DNA of 64,000 nucleotides from JAHFUS01 sp035689115 (GTDB lineage: Bacteria > Actinomycetota > Acidimicrobiia > Acidimicrobiales > GCA-2861595), in the NCBI GenBank assembly GCA_035689115.1, contig DASSMA010000011.1, positions 1-64,000 on the forward strand, read 5' to 3'. How positions within the stretch are numbered: position 1 is the first letter of the stretch; every line of letters begins with the position of its first letter. Under the pieces are notes generated by a model. The model was not told where the DNA came from and did not search any database. It was given only the letters and a program-made list of their open reading frames with translations. A program made the translations under genes and the position numbers. Positions 49,996 to 59,270 of the stretch are shown in pieces.

Positions 49996-51324
49996 GTGGC
50001 AGACACCCAGCAGTCGCGAACGACCCTGTCCGTCCGGCAGGCGGCCTTCATCGGCGTCGGCGCCATGGTGGGGGCCGGGATCTTCTCCCTCCTGGGGGCG
50101 GCCGGGGAGGTGGCCGGCGTCGCCGTGTGGATCTCCTTCCTGATCGCCGGCGCCGTCGCCGCCCTCCAGGGGTATTCCTTCGCCAAGCTCGGCTCCCGCT
50201 TCCCGTCGGCCGGCGGCATGCTCGAGTACGTCCGGCGGGAGTACGGCGACGGCCACACCACCGGCATCGCCGCCTGGCTGCTCCTGATGACCAACGCCAT
50301 CGTCACCGGCATGGTGGCGGTGTCGTTCGGCAGCTACGCCAGCGAGGCGGTGGCCGGCGGGAACACGACGTGGGTGAAGATCTTCGCCGTGCTCGTGGTG
50401 CTGGCCATGACCGGGCTCAACATCCTCGGCTCGCGGGCGGTGGCGAAGGTCCAGACGTTCATCGTGTTCATCGTGGTCGGCATCCTCACCCTGTTCGCGG
50501 TGGCGACGCTGACCAACATCGACCCCCACCTCCTCGCCTTCTCCGGCTATCCCGCCTTGAAGGACATCGTGTCGGCCGTCGCCCTCACCTTCTTCGCCTT
50601 CCTCGGCTTCGGCGTGGTGACCTTCACCGCCAAGGACCTGGCCGAGCCCTCCCGCCAGCTGTCCAAGGCGATCTACCTCGCCCTCGGCATCGCCACGGTC
50701 GTGTACGTCGGCGTGGCCCTCGGCGTGTTCGGCACCCTCACCGTCAACGAGGTCATCGCCTCGGGCGGGACGGCCATCGCCAAGGCGGCCGAGCCGGTGC
50801 TGGGCCGGGCCGGCTACTGGCTGATGACGGTCACCGCCCTGTTCGCCACCTCCGGGGCCACCAACGCCGGCCTCTACCCGGCCCCGGGGCTCTGCGAGGA
50901 GATGACCGCCCAGCGCCAGTTCCCGCCGCTGATGGGGCGGCGGTTCGGCGGGCGGGCGCCGGCCGGGCTCCTCCTCACGGCCGCCATTTCCATCGTGCTG
51001 GCGGTCGGCTTCGACCTCAACGCCATCGCCTCCATCGGCAGCGCCATCGCCCTGCTGGCCTTCACCCTCATCAGCGCCGGCCACGTGCACATCCGCAAGC
51101 AGACCGGGGCCAGCCTGGCCATGCTGCTGGTGGCCATCGCCAGCACCGTGACGGTGCTCGCCACCTTCGCCGCCACCACCCTGGTGGAGGAACCGGGCAC
51201 GGCCGTCGCCCTCGTGGTGATCCTCGTCCTGAGCGTGGTGGTGGACCTGGCGTGGAAGCACCGGCGCGACGCCCGCAGGGCCCGCCCCGCCCACCGCCGC
51301 GGCCACCCGGCGCCCGCCACCTGA
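49996..51324 (+). CDS. APC-superfamily amino acid permease
   Basis: A 442-residue transporter with 12 predicted helices. The first helix has GVGAMVGAGIFSLLGAAGEV, the amino-acid carboxylate-binding GxGxxxGAGIF motif of the APC family, and helix 6 (TFFAFLGFGVVTFTAKDLAE) carries the FxGFxxx...E pattern. It has a basic cytoplasmic tail (KHRRDARRARPAHRRG). It is close to CAT/YfnA-type amino acid permeases; the substrate cannot be read. The GTG start has no clear ribosome site and may be leaderless. Confidence 0.87.
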   Translation: MADTQQSRTTLSVRQAAFIGVGAMVGAGIFSLLGAAGEVAGVAVWISFLIAGAVAALQGYSFAKLGSRFPSAGGMLEYVRREYGDGHTTGIAAWLLLMTNAIVTGMVAVSFGSYASEAVAGGNTTWVKIFAVLVVLAMTGLNILGSRAVAKVQTFIVFIVVGILTLFAVATLTNIDPHLLAFSGYPALKDIVSAVALTFFAFLGFGVVTFTAKDLAEPSRQLSKAIYLALGIATVVYVGVALGVFGTLTVNEVIASGGTAIAKAAEPVLGRAGYWLMTVTALFATSGATNAGLYPAPGLCEEMTAQRQFPPLMGRRFGGRAPAGLLLTAAISIVLAVGFDLNAIASIGSAIALLAFTLISAGHVHIRKQTGASLAMLLVAIASTVTVLATFAATTLVEEPGTAVALVVILVLSVVVDLAWKHRRDARRARPAHRRGHPAPAT

Positions 51325-51426
51325 GCTCATCCCGGGCGGGTGATGCAGAGGACGCCCGGCGGTACCAGGATGGAGCGAGCGGCGCCCGGCCACGGGATCC
51401 CCCGGGCGAACGCCGAGGAGGCCGGA

Positions 51427-52920
51427 ATGAGCGTCGAAGCTGGGCCGGCGTGGAAGTCACCGCCCTACCCATTCCTCTACGAGATCAACACCTGGCCCTG
51501 GCTGCACCAGGTCGCCCGGGCCGAGGGGCGGGCCGTCGACCTGGCCAACGTCCCCGGCCGCTACTGGGACGCCATCGCCGCCGCCGGCTTCGACGCCGTG
51601 TGGCTCATGGGCGTGTGGCGGCGAAGCCCGGCCGGTATCGCCATCGCCCTCGCCAATCCCGACCTGGTGGCCGAGTTCCAGCGGACCCTGCCCGGCTACA
51701 CCAGCGCCGACGTGGTGGGCTCCCCGTACTGCGTGCGCGACTACGTCGTCGACGACCACCTCGGTGGGCCGGACGGCCTGGCCGCCGCCCGGGCCGCCCT
51801 GGCCAAGCGGGGCCTCGGGCTCGTCCTCGACTTCGTCCCGAACCACGTGGCGCCCGACCACCCTTGGGCGGCCGAACATCCCGACCGCTTCGTTCTGGGC
51901 ACCGACGACGACCTCGATCGGGACCCTGCCTCGTTCGTCAGGGTCGGAGACCACGTGCTGGCCAACGGAAGGGACCCCTACTTCCCCGCGTGGCCCGACG
52001 TCGTCCAACTCGACGCCTTCTCCCCCGGGCTCCGCTCCGCCGTCGTCGAGACGCTCCGCTCCATCGCCGACCAGTGCGACGGCGTGCGCTGCGACATGGC
52101 CATGCTGCTCCTGAACGACGTCTTCCGGCGCACGTGGGGCACCCGGGCCGGCGCTCCGCCGGCCGACGACTACTGGACCACCGTGATCCCCGGCGTGCGT
52201 CAGACCCACCCTGACTTCAAGTTCCTCGCCGAGGCGTACTGGGACCTCGAGTTCACCCTCCAGGAGCAGGGCTTCGACTGGTGCTACGACAAGCGCCTCT
52301 ACGACCGGCTGCTGCACGAGTCGCCGGAGAGCGTCCGCCTCCACCTGTGCGCCGACGAGGCCTACCAGTCTCGGCTCGTGCGCTTCCTGGAGAACCACGA
52401 CGAGCCCCGCGCCGCGTCGCTCGTCGACCCGAGGCGGGAGAAGGCGCTGGCCGTGGCCACCCTCACCCAGTCCGGGGCCCGGCTGTTCCACGACGGCCAG
52501 GCGGAGGGGCGCAAGGTCCACCTGCCGGTGTTCCTCGGGCGTTTCCCCGACGAGCCGTTCGACAGCGACCTGGCGGCGTTCCACCGCTCGTTGCTCCACC
52601 TCCTTTCCGACCCCACGTTCCGGCACGGCCGCTGGCGGCTGTGCGAGCGCTCGGGGTGGGACCCCCGCTTCGCCAACCTGGTGAGCTGGTGCTGGCAGGG
52701 CGAGACCCGGTGGCTGGTGGTGGTCAACCTCAGCGAGTGGACGTCGGCCGGCATGGTCACCACCCACTGGGAGGACCTGCGCGGCCGGCGCTGCCGGCTG
52801 GTCGACGACACCGCGTCGGTCACCTATGAGCGGGACGGCTCCGCCCTCTGCGACGGGCTGTATGTCCAGCTCGAACCGTGGAAGTGGCATCTCTTCCGCG
52901 TCGACGTCCTGGAGGAATGA
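51427..52920 (+). CDS. GH13 alpha-amylase-family glycosidase
   Basis: A 497-residue cytoplasmic TIM-barrel enzyme. FLYEINTWPWLHQVARAEGR starts the barrel; LVLDFVPNHVAPDHPW is region I, GVRCDMAMLLLND region II with the nucleophile Asp, FLAEAYWDLE region III with the acid/base Glu, and FLENHDEPRAA region IV with the transition-state Asp. No signal peptide is present, so it acts on an internal glycan such as glycogen, trehalose or a glucosyl solute. ATG 51427 has GAGGAGG upstream. It is directly followed by a GH63-like glucosidase, and the two likely work in sequence. Confidence 0.88.
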   Translation: MSVEAGPAWKSPPYPFLYEINTWPWLHQVARAEGRAVDLANVPGRYWDAIAAAGFDAVWLMGVWRRSPAGIAIALANPDLVAEFQRTLPGYTSADVVGSPYCVRDYVVDDHLGGPDGLAAARAALAKRGLGLVLDFVPNHVAPDHPWAAEHPDRFVLGTDDDLDRDPASFVRVGDHVLANGRDPYFPAWPDVVQLDAFSPGLRSAVVETLRSIADQCDGVRCDMAMLLLNDVFRRTWGTRAGAPPADDYWTTVIPGVRQTHPDFKFLAEAYWDLEFTLQEQGFDWCYDKRLYDRLLHESPESVRLHLCADEAYQSRLVRFLENHDEPRAASLVDPRREKALAVATLTQSGARLFHDGQAEGRKVHLPVFLGRFPDEPFDSDLAAFHRSLLHLLSDPTFRHGRWRLCERSGWDPRFANLVSWCWQGETRWLVVVNLSEWTSAGMVTTHWEDLRGRRCRLVDDTASVTYERDGSALCDGLYVQLEPWKWHLFRVDVLEE

Positions 52921-55643
52921 TGAGCGAGCACGACAGCGCCGAGCATCGCCGGCTGGCCGAGGCCACGGGGCGGGCCGAGGACGACCTGTTCGACGCCAAC
53001 CCGTGGTACGAGTGGGGCCCGTACCTCTCGGAGCGGGCCTGGGGGACGGTCCGGGAGGACTACAGCGCCGACGGCAACGCGTGGGACTCCTTCCCCCACG
53101 ACCACGCCCGCTCCCGGGCCTACCGCTGGAACGAGGACGGCATGGCCGGCCTCTCCGACATCCACCACGACCTGTGCCTGGCCCTCTCGCTCTGGAACGG
53201 GGCCGACCCGATCCTCAAGGAGCGGATGTTCGGGCTCACCGGGCCGCAGGGCAACCACGGCGAGGACGCCAAGGAGTACTGGTGGTACCTCGAGGGCCTC
53301 CCCAGCCACGCCCTGCTCCAGTGGCGCTACCACTACCCGCAGGCGCCGTTCCCGTACGAGCAGCTGGTGGAGGAGAACGGCCGGCGGGGCTTCGAGGACT
53401 TCGAGTACGAGCTGCTCGACACGGGCGTGTTCGACGACGGGCGCTACTGGATCGTCGACGTCACCTACGCCAAGGCCTCGCCCTCCGAGGTGCTGGCATT
53501 GGTCACGCTCACCAACCACGGCGCCGACGAGGCGACCATCGACGTGCTGCCCACGCTGTGGTTCCGCAACACCTGGCGGTGGTCGGGCAAGCCCGTCGAC
53601 CCGCCCGTGCTGCAGCTCGACGGCGACGCCGTCGTCGTCGCCCGTCACGAGCGGCTGGCCGGGTACCGGCTCGAGGCGGCGCCGGCGGGAAGCGTCCGCC
53701 CCGAGGCCCTGTTCTGCGACAACGAAACCAACACCCGCCGGGTGTTCGGCACCGACCCGATCACGCCGTATCCGAAGGACGGGATCAACGACCACCTCGT
53801 CTCCGGCGCAGCCACGGTGAACCGCGACCAGCGCGGGACCAAGGCGGCGTGGCGGTACCACCTCACGGTGCCCGGCGGCGGCACCGTCCAGCTCCGCCTG
53901 CGCCTGCACCGGCCGGCGCCGGACGCCAAGCGCGCCACGGCCGGCGCCAAGGCGTGGACCACCGCCTTCGACAAGGTCGTCGATGAGCGCCGAGCCGACG
54001 CCGACGAGTTCTACGGCGCCCTCGCCCCCCACACGCTCGACGCCGAGCGCATGCGCGTCCTGCGCCAGTCCTGCGCCGGGCTGGTGTGGAGCAAGCAGAT
54101 CTACCCCTACCGGGTCCGCCGCTGGCTGGAGGGCGACCCGGGCGCTCCCCCGCCGCCGGAGGCGCACCGGTTCGGGCGCAACGCCGGCTGGCCCCACCTC
54201 GACGCCTTCGACGTGCTGGCCATGCCCGACCCCTGGGAGTACCCGTGGTTCGCGGCGTGGGACCTCGCCCTCCACGCCGTCGCCTGGTCCCACATCGACC
54301 CGGCCTTCGCCAAGTACCAGCTCATCGTGCTGCTGCGCGAGTGGTTCCAGCACCCGAACGGCGCCCTGCCGGCCTACGAGTGGAACTTCGACGACGTCAA
54401 CCCGCCCATCCATGCGCTGGCCGCCATCCGGGTGTTCGTCGTCGACGGGGGCGAGGACGTGGAGTTCCTCGAGCGGGTGTTCCAGAAGCTGCTCCTCAAC
54501 TTCACCTGGTGGCTCAACCGCCAGGACCCCGAGGGCCACAACCTGTTCGGCGGCGGGTTCCTGGGCCTCGACAACATCAGCCCTGTCGACCGCTCGCACC
54601 TGCCCCCCGGGTTCCGCATCCAGCAGGCCGACGGGACGGCGTGGATGGCCTACTACTCCCTCGCCATGCTGATGCTGGCCGGCGCCCTGTCGGAGCGCAA
54701 CCACGTCTACGACGACATGGTCGTCAAGTTCCTGGAGCAGTTCGTCCTGCTCATGGAGTCCCTCGACAAGTCGGGGCTGTTCGACGCCGAGGACGGGTTC
54801 TTCTACGACCGCCTGATCGACCCGTCGGGCGCCGTCACGCCCATCAAGGTGCAGACCCTCGTAGGGATGATCCCGGCCCTGCCGGCGGTGTCGGTCGGCG
54901 AGGCCGCCACCGACCTGCTGCAGCGGCTCAACAAGCGCTTCGCCCGGCGCCTGGAGGCCGCCGACCGCGGCGTCGCCGAGTGGCGGCGCGCCGCCGACGG
55001 CGACCAGCGGCGGCTGCTCGTCTCCACCGTCGCGCCCGACCAGCTCCGGCGGGTCCTCGCCACCCTCTTCGACGAGGAGGCGTTCCTGTCGCCCCACGGC
55101 CTGCGCTCGCTCTCCAAGCGCCACACCACGCCCTACGAGGTGCCCGGCCTGCCCGGCGCGGTGATCGACTACGAGCCGGCCGAGTCCCGCACGCCCATGT
55201 ACGGCGGCAACTCCAACTGGCGGGGACCGGTGTGGTTCCCGGTCAACTACCTGGCGATCCGGGCCCTCCTCCAGTACGACCAGTTCTTCGGGTCCGACTT
55301 CCACGTGGGGTACCCCACCGGGTCGGGCAAGGAGCTCACCCTGCGGGAGATCGCCGGCGACCTGGCCGACCGGCTGGTGTCCATCTGGCTGCCGGGTCCC
55401 GACGGCCGGCGTCCCGTGTACGGGGGGAGCGAGCTGTTCCAGACCGACCCGGCGTGGCGCGACAACCTGCTGTTCTTCGAGTACTTCCACGGCGACAACG
55501 GCGCCGGCCTCGGCGCCTCGCACCAGACCGGGTGGACGGCGGTGGTCGCCGATCTGATCCTCGACCCGCCGGGCGAGTCGACCCGCCTCTGGGGCCAGCT
55601 GGCGCTGAACCGCCGCCGGTCAGCGGAGCCGCCGCTCGAGTGA
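52920..55643 (+). CDS. GH63-family glucosidase
   Basis: A 907-residue protein with a long N-terminal beta domain (about 1-380) and a C-terminal (alpha/alpha)6 barrel holding WPHLDAFDVLAMPDPWEYPW, FAAWDLALHAVAWSHIDPAF with a likely catalytic Asp near residue 445, and GGNSNWRGPVWFPVNYLAIR near the end, where the second acid is expected. This matches the large bacterial GH63 glucosidases (some act on mannosylglycerate or glucosylglycerate). There is no signal peptide. ATG 52917 and 52920 are adjacent; the second is 4 nt from GGAGG and is preferred. It is translationally coupled to the GH13 gene. Confidence 0.85.
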   Translation: MSEHDSAEHRRLAEATGRAEDDLFDANPWYEWGPYLSERAWGTVREDYSADGNAWDSFPHDHARSRAYRWNEDGMAGLSDIHHDLCLALSLWNGADPILKERMFGLTGPQGNHGEDAKEYWWYLEGLPSHALLQWRYHYPQAPFPYEQLVEENGRRGFEDFEYELLDTGVFDDGRYWIVDVTYAKASPSEVLALVTLTNHGADEATIDVLPTLWFRNTWRWSGKPVDPPVLQLDGDAVVVARHERLAGYRLEAAPAGSVRPEALFCDNETNTRRVFGTDPITPYPKDGINDHLVSGAATVNRDQRGTKAAWRYHLTVPGGGTVQLRLRLHRPAPDAKRATAGAKAWTTAFDKVVDERRADADEFYGALAPHTLDAERMRVLRQSCAGLVWSKQIYPYRVRRWLEGDPGAPPPPEAHRFGRNAGWPHLDAFDVLAMPDPWEYPWFAAWDLALHAVAWSHIDPAFAKYQLIVLLREWFQHPNGALPAYEWNFDDVNPPIHALAAIRVFVVDGGEDVEFLERVFQKLLLNFTWWLNRQDPEGHNLFGGGFLGLDNISPVDRSHLPPGFRIQQADGTAWMAYYSLAMLMLAGALSERNHVYDDMVVKFLEQFVLLMESLDKSGLFDAEDGFFYDRLIDPSGAVTPIKVQTLVGMIPALPAVSVGEAATDLLQRLNKRFARRLEAADRGVAEWRRAADGDQRRLLVSTVAPDQLRRVLATLFDEEAFLSPHGLRSLSKRHTTPYEVPGLPGAVIDYEPAESRTPMYGGNSNWRGPVWFPVNYLAIRALLQYDQFFGSDFHVGYPTGSGKELTLREIAGDLADRLVSIWLPGPDGRRPVYGGSELFQTDPAWRDNLLFFEYFHGDNGAGLGASHQTGWTAVVADLILDPPGESTRLWGQLALNRRRSAEPPLE

Positions 55644-56393
55644 CGTCACCGCCTCGTCGACCTCCGCCAGCCGGGAGCGGAGGGCGGCCAGGTCGGAGGC
55701 CACGTCGCCGGCCGGTGGCTTCTCCGCCTCGGCCTCGGTGCCGAACCCGAAGAAGCTGGCCAGGGCGCCGGCCAGGACGCCGAGCAGTCCGAGCCCGGAG
55801 AACATGAGCACCACGCCGGCGATCCGCCCGGCCGTGGTGATGGGGTAGACGTCGCCGTAGCCGACGGTGGTGACGGTGACCGTGGCCCACCAGATGGCGT
55901 CCCCGAAGGTGGCGTAGGCCTGGTTCACGGGGTGCTCGACGCTGTAGGCGATGTAGGCGCAGGTGAAGATCAGGGCGCCGGTGACGATGCCCACCCGGCC
56001 CAACTGCTGGGCGAGGCTCTTGGCCTTCTTGCCGCCGACCTTCACGATCCGCACCAGTCGGGCCAGCCGGGCCAGGACCACGAAGCGCCCCACCCCGAGG
56101 CCGGGGATGAGGAACCACGGGGCGGTGGCGACGACCACGACCAGGTCGAACCGGCCCCACCCGGTCCGCAGGTAGCCCGGGACCAGCCGGACGTGGACGA
56201 CCAGGTCGACGATGAAGACCACCCAGGCGGCGATCATCACCGCGTCGGAGACGAGCGTCTCCTTGCCGGCCAGCGAGAAGACGATGGGCAGGATGGCCGA
56301 GACGAAGATCGGCAGCCCCATGCGGCGCTCGAAGTCGGCCAGGCGCTGCTCGTCGGCCGGCGACCGGGTTCGCAAGGGGGCGGCGGGCTCCAC
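55620..56393 (-). CDS. Voltage-gated-type potassium channel
   Basis: A 257-residue six-helix channel subunit. The selectivity filter is VTVTTVGYGDVYPITTAG near residue 183, preceded by the pore helix (ATFGDAIWWA). The S4-like helix (LARLARLVRIVKVGGKKAK) has regularly spaced Arg/Lys. The C-terminus is a coiled coil (LRSRLAEVDEAVTSLERRLR) that could tetramerise. Its 3' end overlaps the 3' end of the convergent GH63 gene by 24 nt. GTG 56393 is the start; no ATG is available in frame. Confidence 0.88.
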   Translation of the reverse strand: MEPAAPLRTRSPADEQRLADFERRMGLPIFVSAILPIVFSLAGKETLVSDAVMIAAWVVFIVDLVVHVRLVPGYLRTGWGRFDLVVVVATAPWFLIPGLGVGRFVVLARLARLVRIVKVGGKKAKSLAQQLGRVGIVTGALIFTCAYIAYSVEHPVNQAYATFGDAIWWATVTVTTVGYGDVYPITTAGRIAGVVLMFSGLGLLGVLAGALASFFGFGTEAEAEKPPAGDVASDLAALRSRLAEVDEAVTSLERRLR

Positions 56394-56415
56394 CAGCCGC
56401 CCAGCATGCCCCCGG

Positions 56416-56610
56416 GTGGGCGGCGAGGCGCGGATCCCCGTCGTCGCGCTGATCTGGTACTTCGCCGAGCGCAAGGACGTGAAGGCCGCCGCCGGCCCCC
56501 CCACGCCACCGCCGCCCGGGTGGTGCGCCGAGCCCACCACGGGGGCCGTGCGCTGGTGGGACGGCGCCCGGTGGACCGACTGGCGCCAGGGTCAGCCGCC
56601 GCCGTCCTGA
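56416..56610 (+). CDS. Small DUF2510-domain protein
   Basis: A 64-residue protein from GTG 56416: a hydrophobic start (IPVVALIWYFAER), then PPPPGWCAEPTTGAVRWWDG and ARWTDW, the DUF2510 motif (PGWYxDPxxxxxxRWWDGxxWT) found near membrane segments in actinobacteria. It is divergent from the K+ channel gene across 22 nt, and its last 19 nt overlap the convergent GH25 gene. The function is unknown. Confidence 0.62.
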   Translation: MGGEARIPVVALIWYFAERKDVKAAAGPPTPPPPGWCAEPTTGAVRWWDGARWTDWRQGQPPPS

Positions 56611-57290
56611 ACCTCCGGGCCCATGACGTCGAGGTCGGTGTCGCCGGTGATCCCCTCGACGTGGGCCAGGCCGTGCACCTGCCATACCGACCACTCGCCC
56701 CCGGGCCGGCGCACCGACCGGACCCACCGCGGGCGGCCGGGCAGGAGGTCCGGGTACCGGCGGCCGAACTCGTCGGCTTCGTAGACGAGGACCTGCCGGC
56801 CCCACGCCTCCTCCACGACCCGCCCGAAGGCCTCCAGCTCCCGGGCCACCACCGCCCGGTCCGGGCGGGCCCGGCAATTCCCGACCAGCTCCACGTCGAC
56901 GGCCGGGGCCAGGGCGGCCGGATCCGGCGGCGCCGCCTGCAGGAAGTTCCGGGCCTGCTCCTCGCCGGGGGCGCACAGGGTGAAGAAGTGGTAGGCGCCG
57001 CGGTCCAGGCCGGCGCCGCCCGCGCCGGCCCAGTTGGCCCCGAACCGGCGGTCCACGAAGTCGCCGCCCTCGCTGCTCTTGACGTAGGCGAAGGCGACGC
57101 CGTCGCCGGCGACCCGCTGCCAGTCGATCGGGCCCTGGTGCGAGGACACGTCCACGCCGTAGCGCTCACCGGCCCGCAGGGCGGGGCGGTAGCCCGGCAG
57201 CCAGACCCACCAGGCCCAGACGGCCACCCCGACCACGACCAGCACCACGGCGGCCACGGCGTAGGGCCAGCGGCGCCTCCGTCCGGTCAT
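56592..57290 (-). CDS. Membrane-anchored GH25 lysozyme-family muramidase
   Basis: A 232-residue protein with an N-terminal signal anchor (YAVAAVVLVVVGVAVWAWWV, uncleaved by look) and an outer GH25 domain: YGVDVSSHQGPIDWQRVAGD near residue 43, FAYVKSSEGGDFVD, AYHFFTLC, and the catalytic DxE in LAPAVDVELVGN near 121. The C-terminus has GEWSVWQVHGLAHVEGITGD. It would cut peptidoglycan between N-acetylmuramic acid and N-acetylglucosamine. ATG 57290 is chosen because it begins right before the basic signal leader (TGRRRRWP). Confidence 0.88.
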   Translation of the reverse strand: MTGRRRRWPYAVAAVVLVVVGVAVWAWWVWLPGYRPALRAGERYGVDVSSHQGPIDWQRVAGDGVAFAYVKSSEGGDFVDRRFGANWAGAGGAGLDRGAYHFFTLCAPGEEQARNFLQAAPPDPAALAPAVDVELVGNCRARPDRAVVARELEAFGRVVEEAWGRQVLVYEADEFGRRYPDLLPGRPRWVRSVRRPGGEWSVWQVHGLAHVEGITGDTDLDVMGPEVQDGGG

Positions 57291-57346
57291 CCGGCGACGA
57301 GGATGGCGGCGGCGAGCAACGGCGTCAGGACGCGGGACCGCACCAC

Positions 57347-57856
57347 CTACCGCGACCGGAGAGGGAGCCGGCGGCCGGCCAGCGCCCGCAATGCGTCGCC
57401 CTGGCCGGGCGCCAGCGCCCGCTTCGGGATGGCGTTGCACAACCGGCCCTGGGTCAGGAAGAAGAAGTACCGCTTCTCCTCGATCAGCGCCTGGAAGTAC
57501 TCCCACGACACCGTCGACTCGGAAAGAGGCGTGGCGAAGGTCGCCCGGTCGGCGTCGAAGGCGTAGCGCTGCTCGCCGTGCACCTGCTTGGACTTGCGCC
57601 ATCGCCATCTCGGCGCCACGAGGACGACCACCTCGGCGTAGACCAGCAGCAGCAGCCCTATCACCGCCAGCCCGAAGTCGTCGCCTCCGGAGAACACGAC
57701 GCCGAGGACGACGAAGGCGGCGCCTATGGCGAGGATGACCCGGTGGGCCCTCATGCGCCGGAGCATCACCCGCATGGCGGCCTCGAATTCGGCCTGGGTG
57801 AACACGAAGCGCACCTCCACGGACCGGCCGTCCGGTTCGTCGGTGGGGTGTTCCAC
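57347..57856 (-). CDS. YcxB-like membrane protein
   Basis: A 169-residue protein: a polar N-terminus with VRFVFTQAEFEAAMRVMLRR, two close helices (VILAIGAAFVVLGVVFSGGD, GLAVIGLLLLVYAEVVVLVA) and a beta-rich cytoplasmic domain with ATFATPLSESTVSWEYFQAL and YFFFLTQGRLCNAIPKRAL. That last motif (FxxFLxxxxxxxIPKRAF) is typical of the YcxB-like family, whose role is unknown. GTG 57856 is the start. It precedes the GH25 gene on the same strand with 56 nt between. Confidence 0.75.
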   Translation of the reverse strand: MEHPTDEPDGRSVEVRFVFTQAEFEAAMRVMLRRMRAHRVILAIGAAFVVLGVVFSGGDDFGLAVIGLLLLVYAEVVVLVAPRWRWRKSKQVHGEQRYAFDADRATFATPLSESTVSWEYFQALIEEKRYFFFLTQGRLCNAIPKRALAPGQGDALRALAGRRLPLRSR

Positions 57857-57940
57857 CAGCGGAACAGTACGGCGGCCGCCGGCTGGGCGATGCTGTGCCC
57901 ATGGCAGTCGACAGCGTCAGGGCGTTCGGCGTGGCGCGCC

Positions 57941-58225
57941 ATGGAGGAGGAGGGGGGCAGGCGATTGGACGAGCAGCCCTACCGCTACCACCGCTGGCGT
58001 GAGACGGTCATTCGCGAACGGCGGATCTACGACGTCCAGGCCCTGACCCGGCGGGGGTGGGCCTACAACCCGTACGCCCTCGACGCCCTCACCGGCCTGG
58101 GTGAGGACCCCTACAGCTGCGGCGAGTGGTGCGATCCGGTCACCGTGGCCGAGGCGGCGGCCATCGCCCGCAAGCTGGGCCTGTCGCTCGAGATGGGGAC
58201 GGCGCCGGGTGAGCAACGAGGGTGA
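57941..58225 (+). CDS. Unassigned small protein
   Basis: A 94-residue soluble protein (RLDEQPYRYHRWRETVIRER, AYNPYALDALTGLGEDPYSC, VTVAEAAAIARKLGLSLEMG). I do not recognise it. It overlaps the next gene, a DUF4253 protein, by 17 nt and probably shares its transcript. No ribosome site precedes ATG 57941, so the start is unsure. Confidence 0.5.
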   Translation: MEEEGGRRLDEQPYRYHRWRETVIRERRIYDVQALTRRGWAYNPYALDALTGLGEDPYSCGEWCDPVTVAEAAAIARKLGLSLEMGTAPGEQRG

Positions 58226-59051
58226 GGGACCGGTGGAGCTGAACCGGGGCGGTTACCGGGCGGCCCGGCCAGGACGGCTTCCCCCCGACGGCGTCACCGA
58301 CGTCGGCGGCGTGGTCCTCCCCGCCGGCCGCCAGGCCCGTGCCTCCGGTGCGCAGGTCACCGAGCCCGTGCTGTGGATCAGCGACGAGATCGTCGACGCC
58401 GGCGACCGCTGGACCCAGCTTCGTCGGGTGTTCCCGCGCACGGGACTGTGGCCCCTCGTGCTCGACACGCTGGACTTCTACCCGGAGCGCCCGTGGGACG
58501 ACGGGGAGTTCGATCCGGGGTCGTCGTCGAGCCCGGAAGGGATCGACGTCGAGTCCACGGTCGAACGGTGGTGGCACGACATGGTCCACCCGGACGCCGA
58601 GGAGCCCGAGTCGCTCGAGGAGCTCGATCCCTTCGGTCAGGCGTTCCCCGGCCTGGCGCCGGCGCCCGCCGCCGAGATCGACGAGGACGCACCCGACCGA
58701 GTCGCCGCCGGGCTGCGCGCTCGCCTCGGCCTGGTGCCCGTCACCCGCCCGGCCGACGTGCTCGCCGTCCTCGGCTGGCAGGGGCCGGCGAACTACTACA
58801 CCGACGTCGGGCCGCTGTCCGCCGTCCTCCGCTCGTGGGAGGACCGCTTCGGGGCCGAGCCGGTCGCCGTCGGCTTCGACACGCTGGTGCTCGGCGTGCG
58901 GCGAGCACCCGTCAGCGCGACCGACTCGCTCCGGATTGCCGCAGAGCACTTCGCCGTCTGCCCGGACAACGTCTTCCAGGGCGCCGGCTCGATCGCCGCC
59001 TACGCCGACGAGATCAGGGGGGAGCGGGCCTGGGCGTTCTGGTGGGACTGA
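58209..59051 (+). CDS. DUF4253-domain protein
   Basis: A 280-residue soluble protein. RRVFPRTGLWPLVLDTLDFY near residue 77 and, in the C-terminal half, GWQGPANYYTDVGPLSAVLR, SWEDRFGAEPVAVGFDTLVL and FAVCPDNVFQGAGSIAAYAD match the DUF4253 family, which is widespread in actinobacteria and often near immunity-like small proteins. The role is unknown. The start is GTG 58209; GTG 58233 is possible. Confidence 0.75.
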   Translation: MSNEGEGPVELNRGGYRAARPGRLPPDGVTDVGGVVLPAGRQARASGAQVTEPVLWISDEIVDAGDRWTQLRRVFPRTGLWPLVLDTLDFYPERPWDDGEFDPGSSSSPEGIDVESTVERWWHDMVHPDAEEPESLEELDPFGQAFPGLAPAPAAEIDEDAPDRVAAGLRARLGLVPVTRPADVLAVLGWQGPANYYTDVGPLSAVLRSWEDRFGAEPVAVGFDTLVLGVRRAPVSATDSLRIAAEHFAVCPDNVFQGAGSIAAYADEIRGERAWAFWWD

Positions 59052-59118
59052 CTCGGTCGGTATAGCCCCCTCGCCGGCGCCGGGGCGGATCGTCGCGAGC
59101 GTGCCGCTGGCGGCAAGT

Positions 59119-59145
59119 GGCCGAAGGGCGTCGCCCTTCAAGGCC
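59119..59145 (+). terminator. Hairpin after the DUF4253 gene
   Basis: GAAGGGCG-T-CGCCCTTC (59123-59139) is a perfect 8-bp inverted repeat, widened by GGCC on both sides. It lies about 70 nt after the DUF4253 stop in a 219-nt gap that is otherwise featureless. There is no T-run, so terminator strength is uncertain. Confidence 0.35.
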
Positions 59146-59270
59146 GGCGCCCGTCCTGACGATGCACCTGCCGACAACCGACCGAGCGGGCTCGTCCGGC
59201 GCCGAGGGGGAGGCTCCGGTCCGCCCCTCGCCGTGCTCCGACGCGCCTCGGGGCGGAGGGATTTGGCTTC

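Noticed and set aside
57901..58005. A 34-codon frame from ATG 57901 with a GATGCT -10-like box
   Set aside because: It ends quickly in Pro/Leu/Gly codons without similarity to anything and overlaps a better frame starting at 57941.
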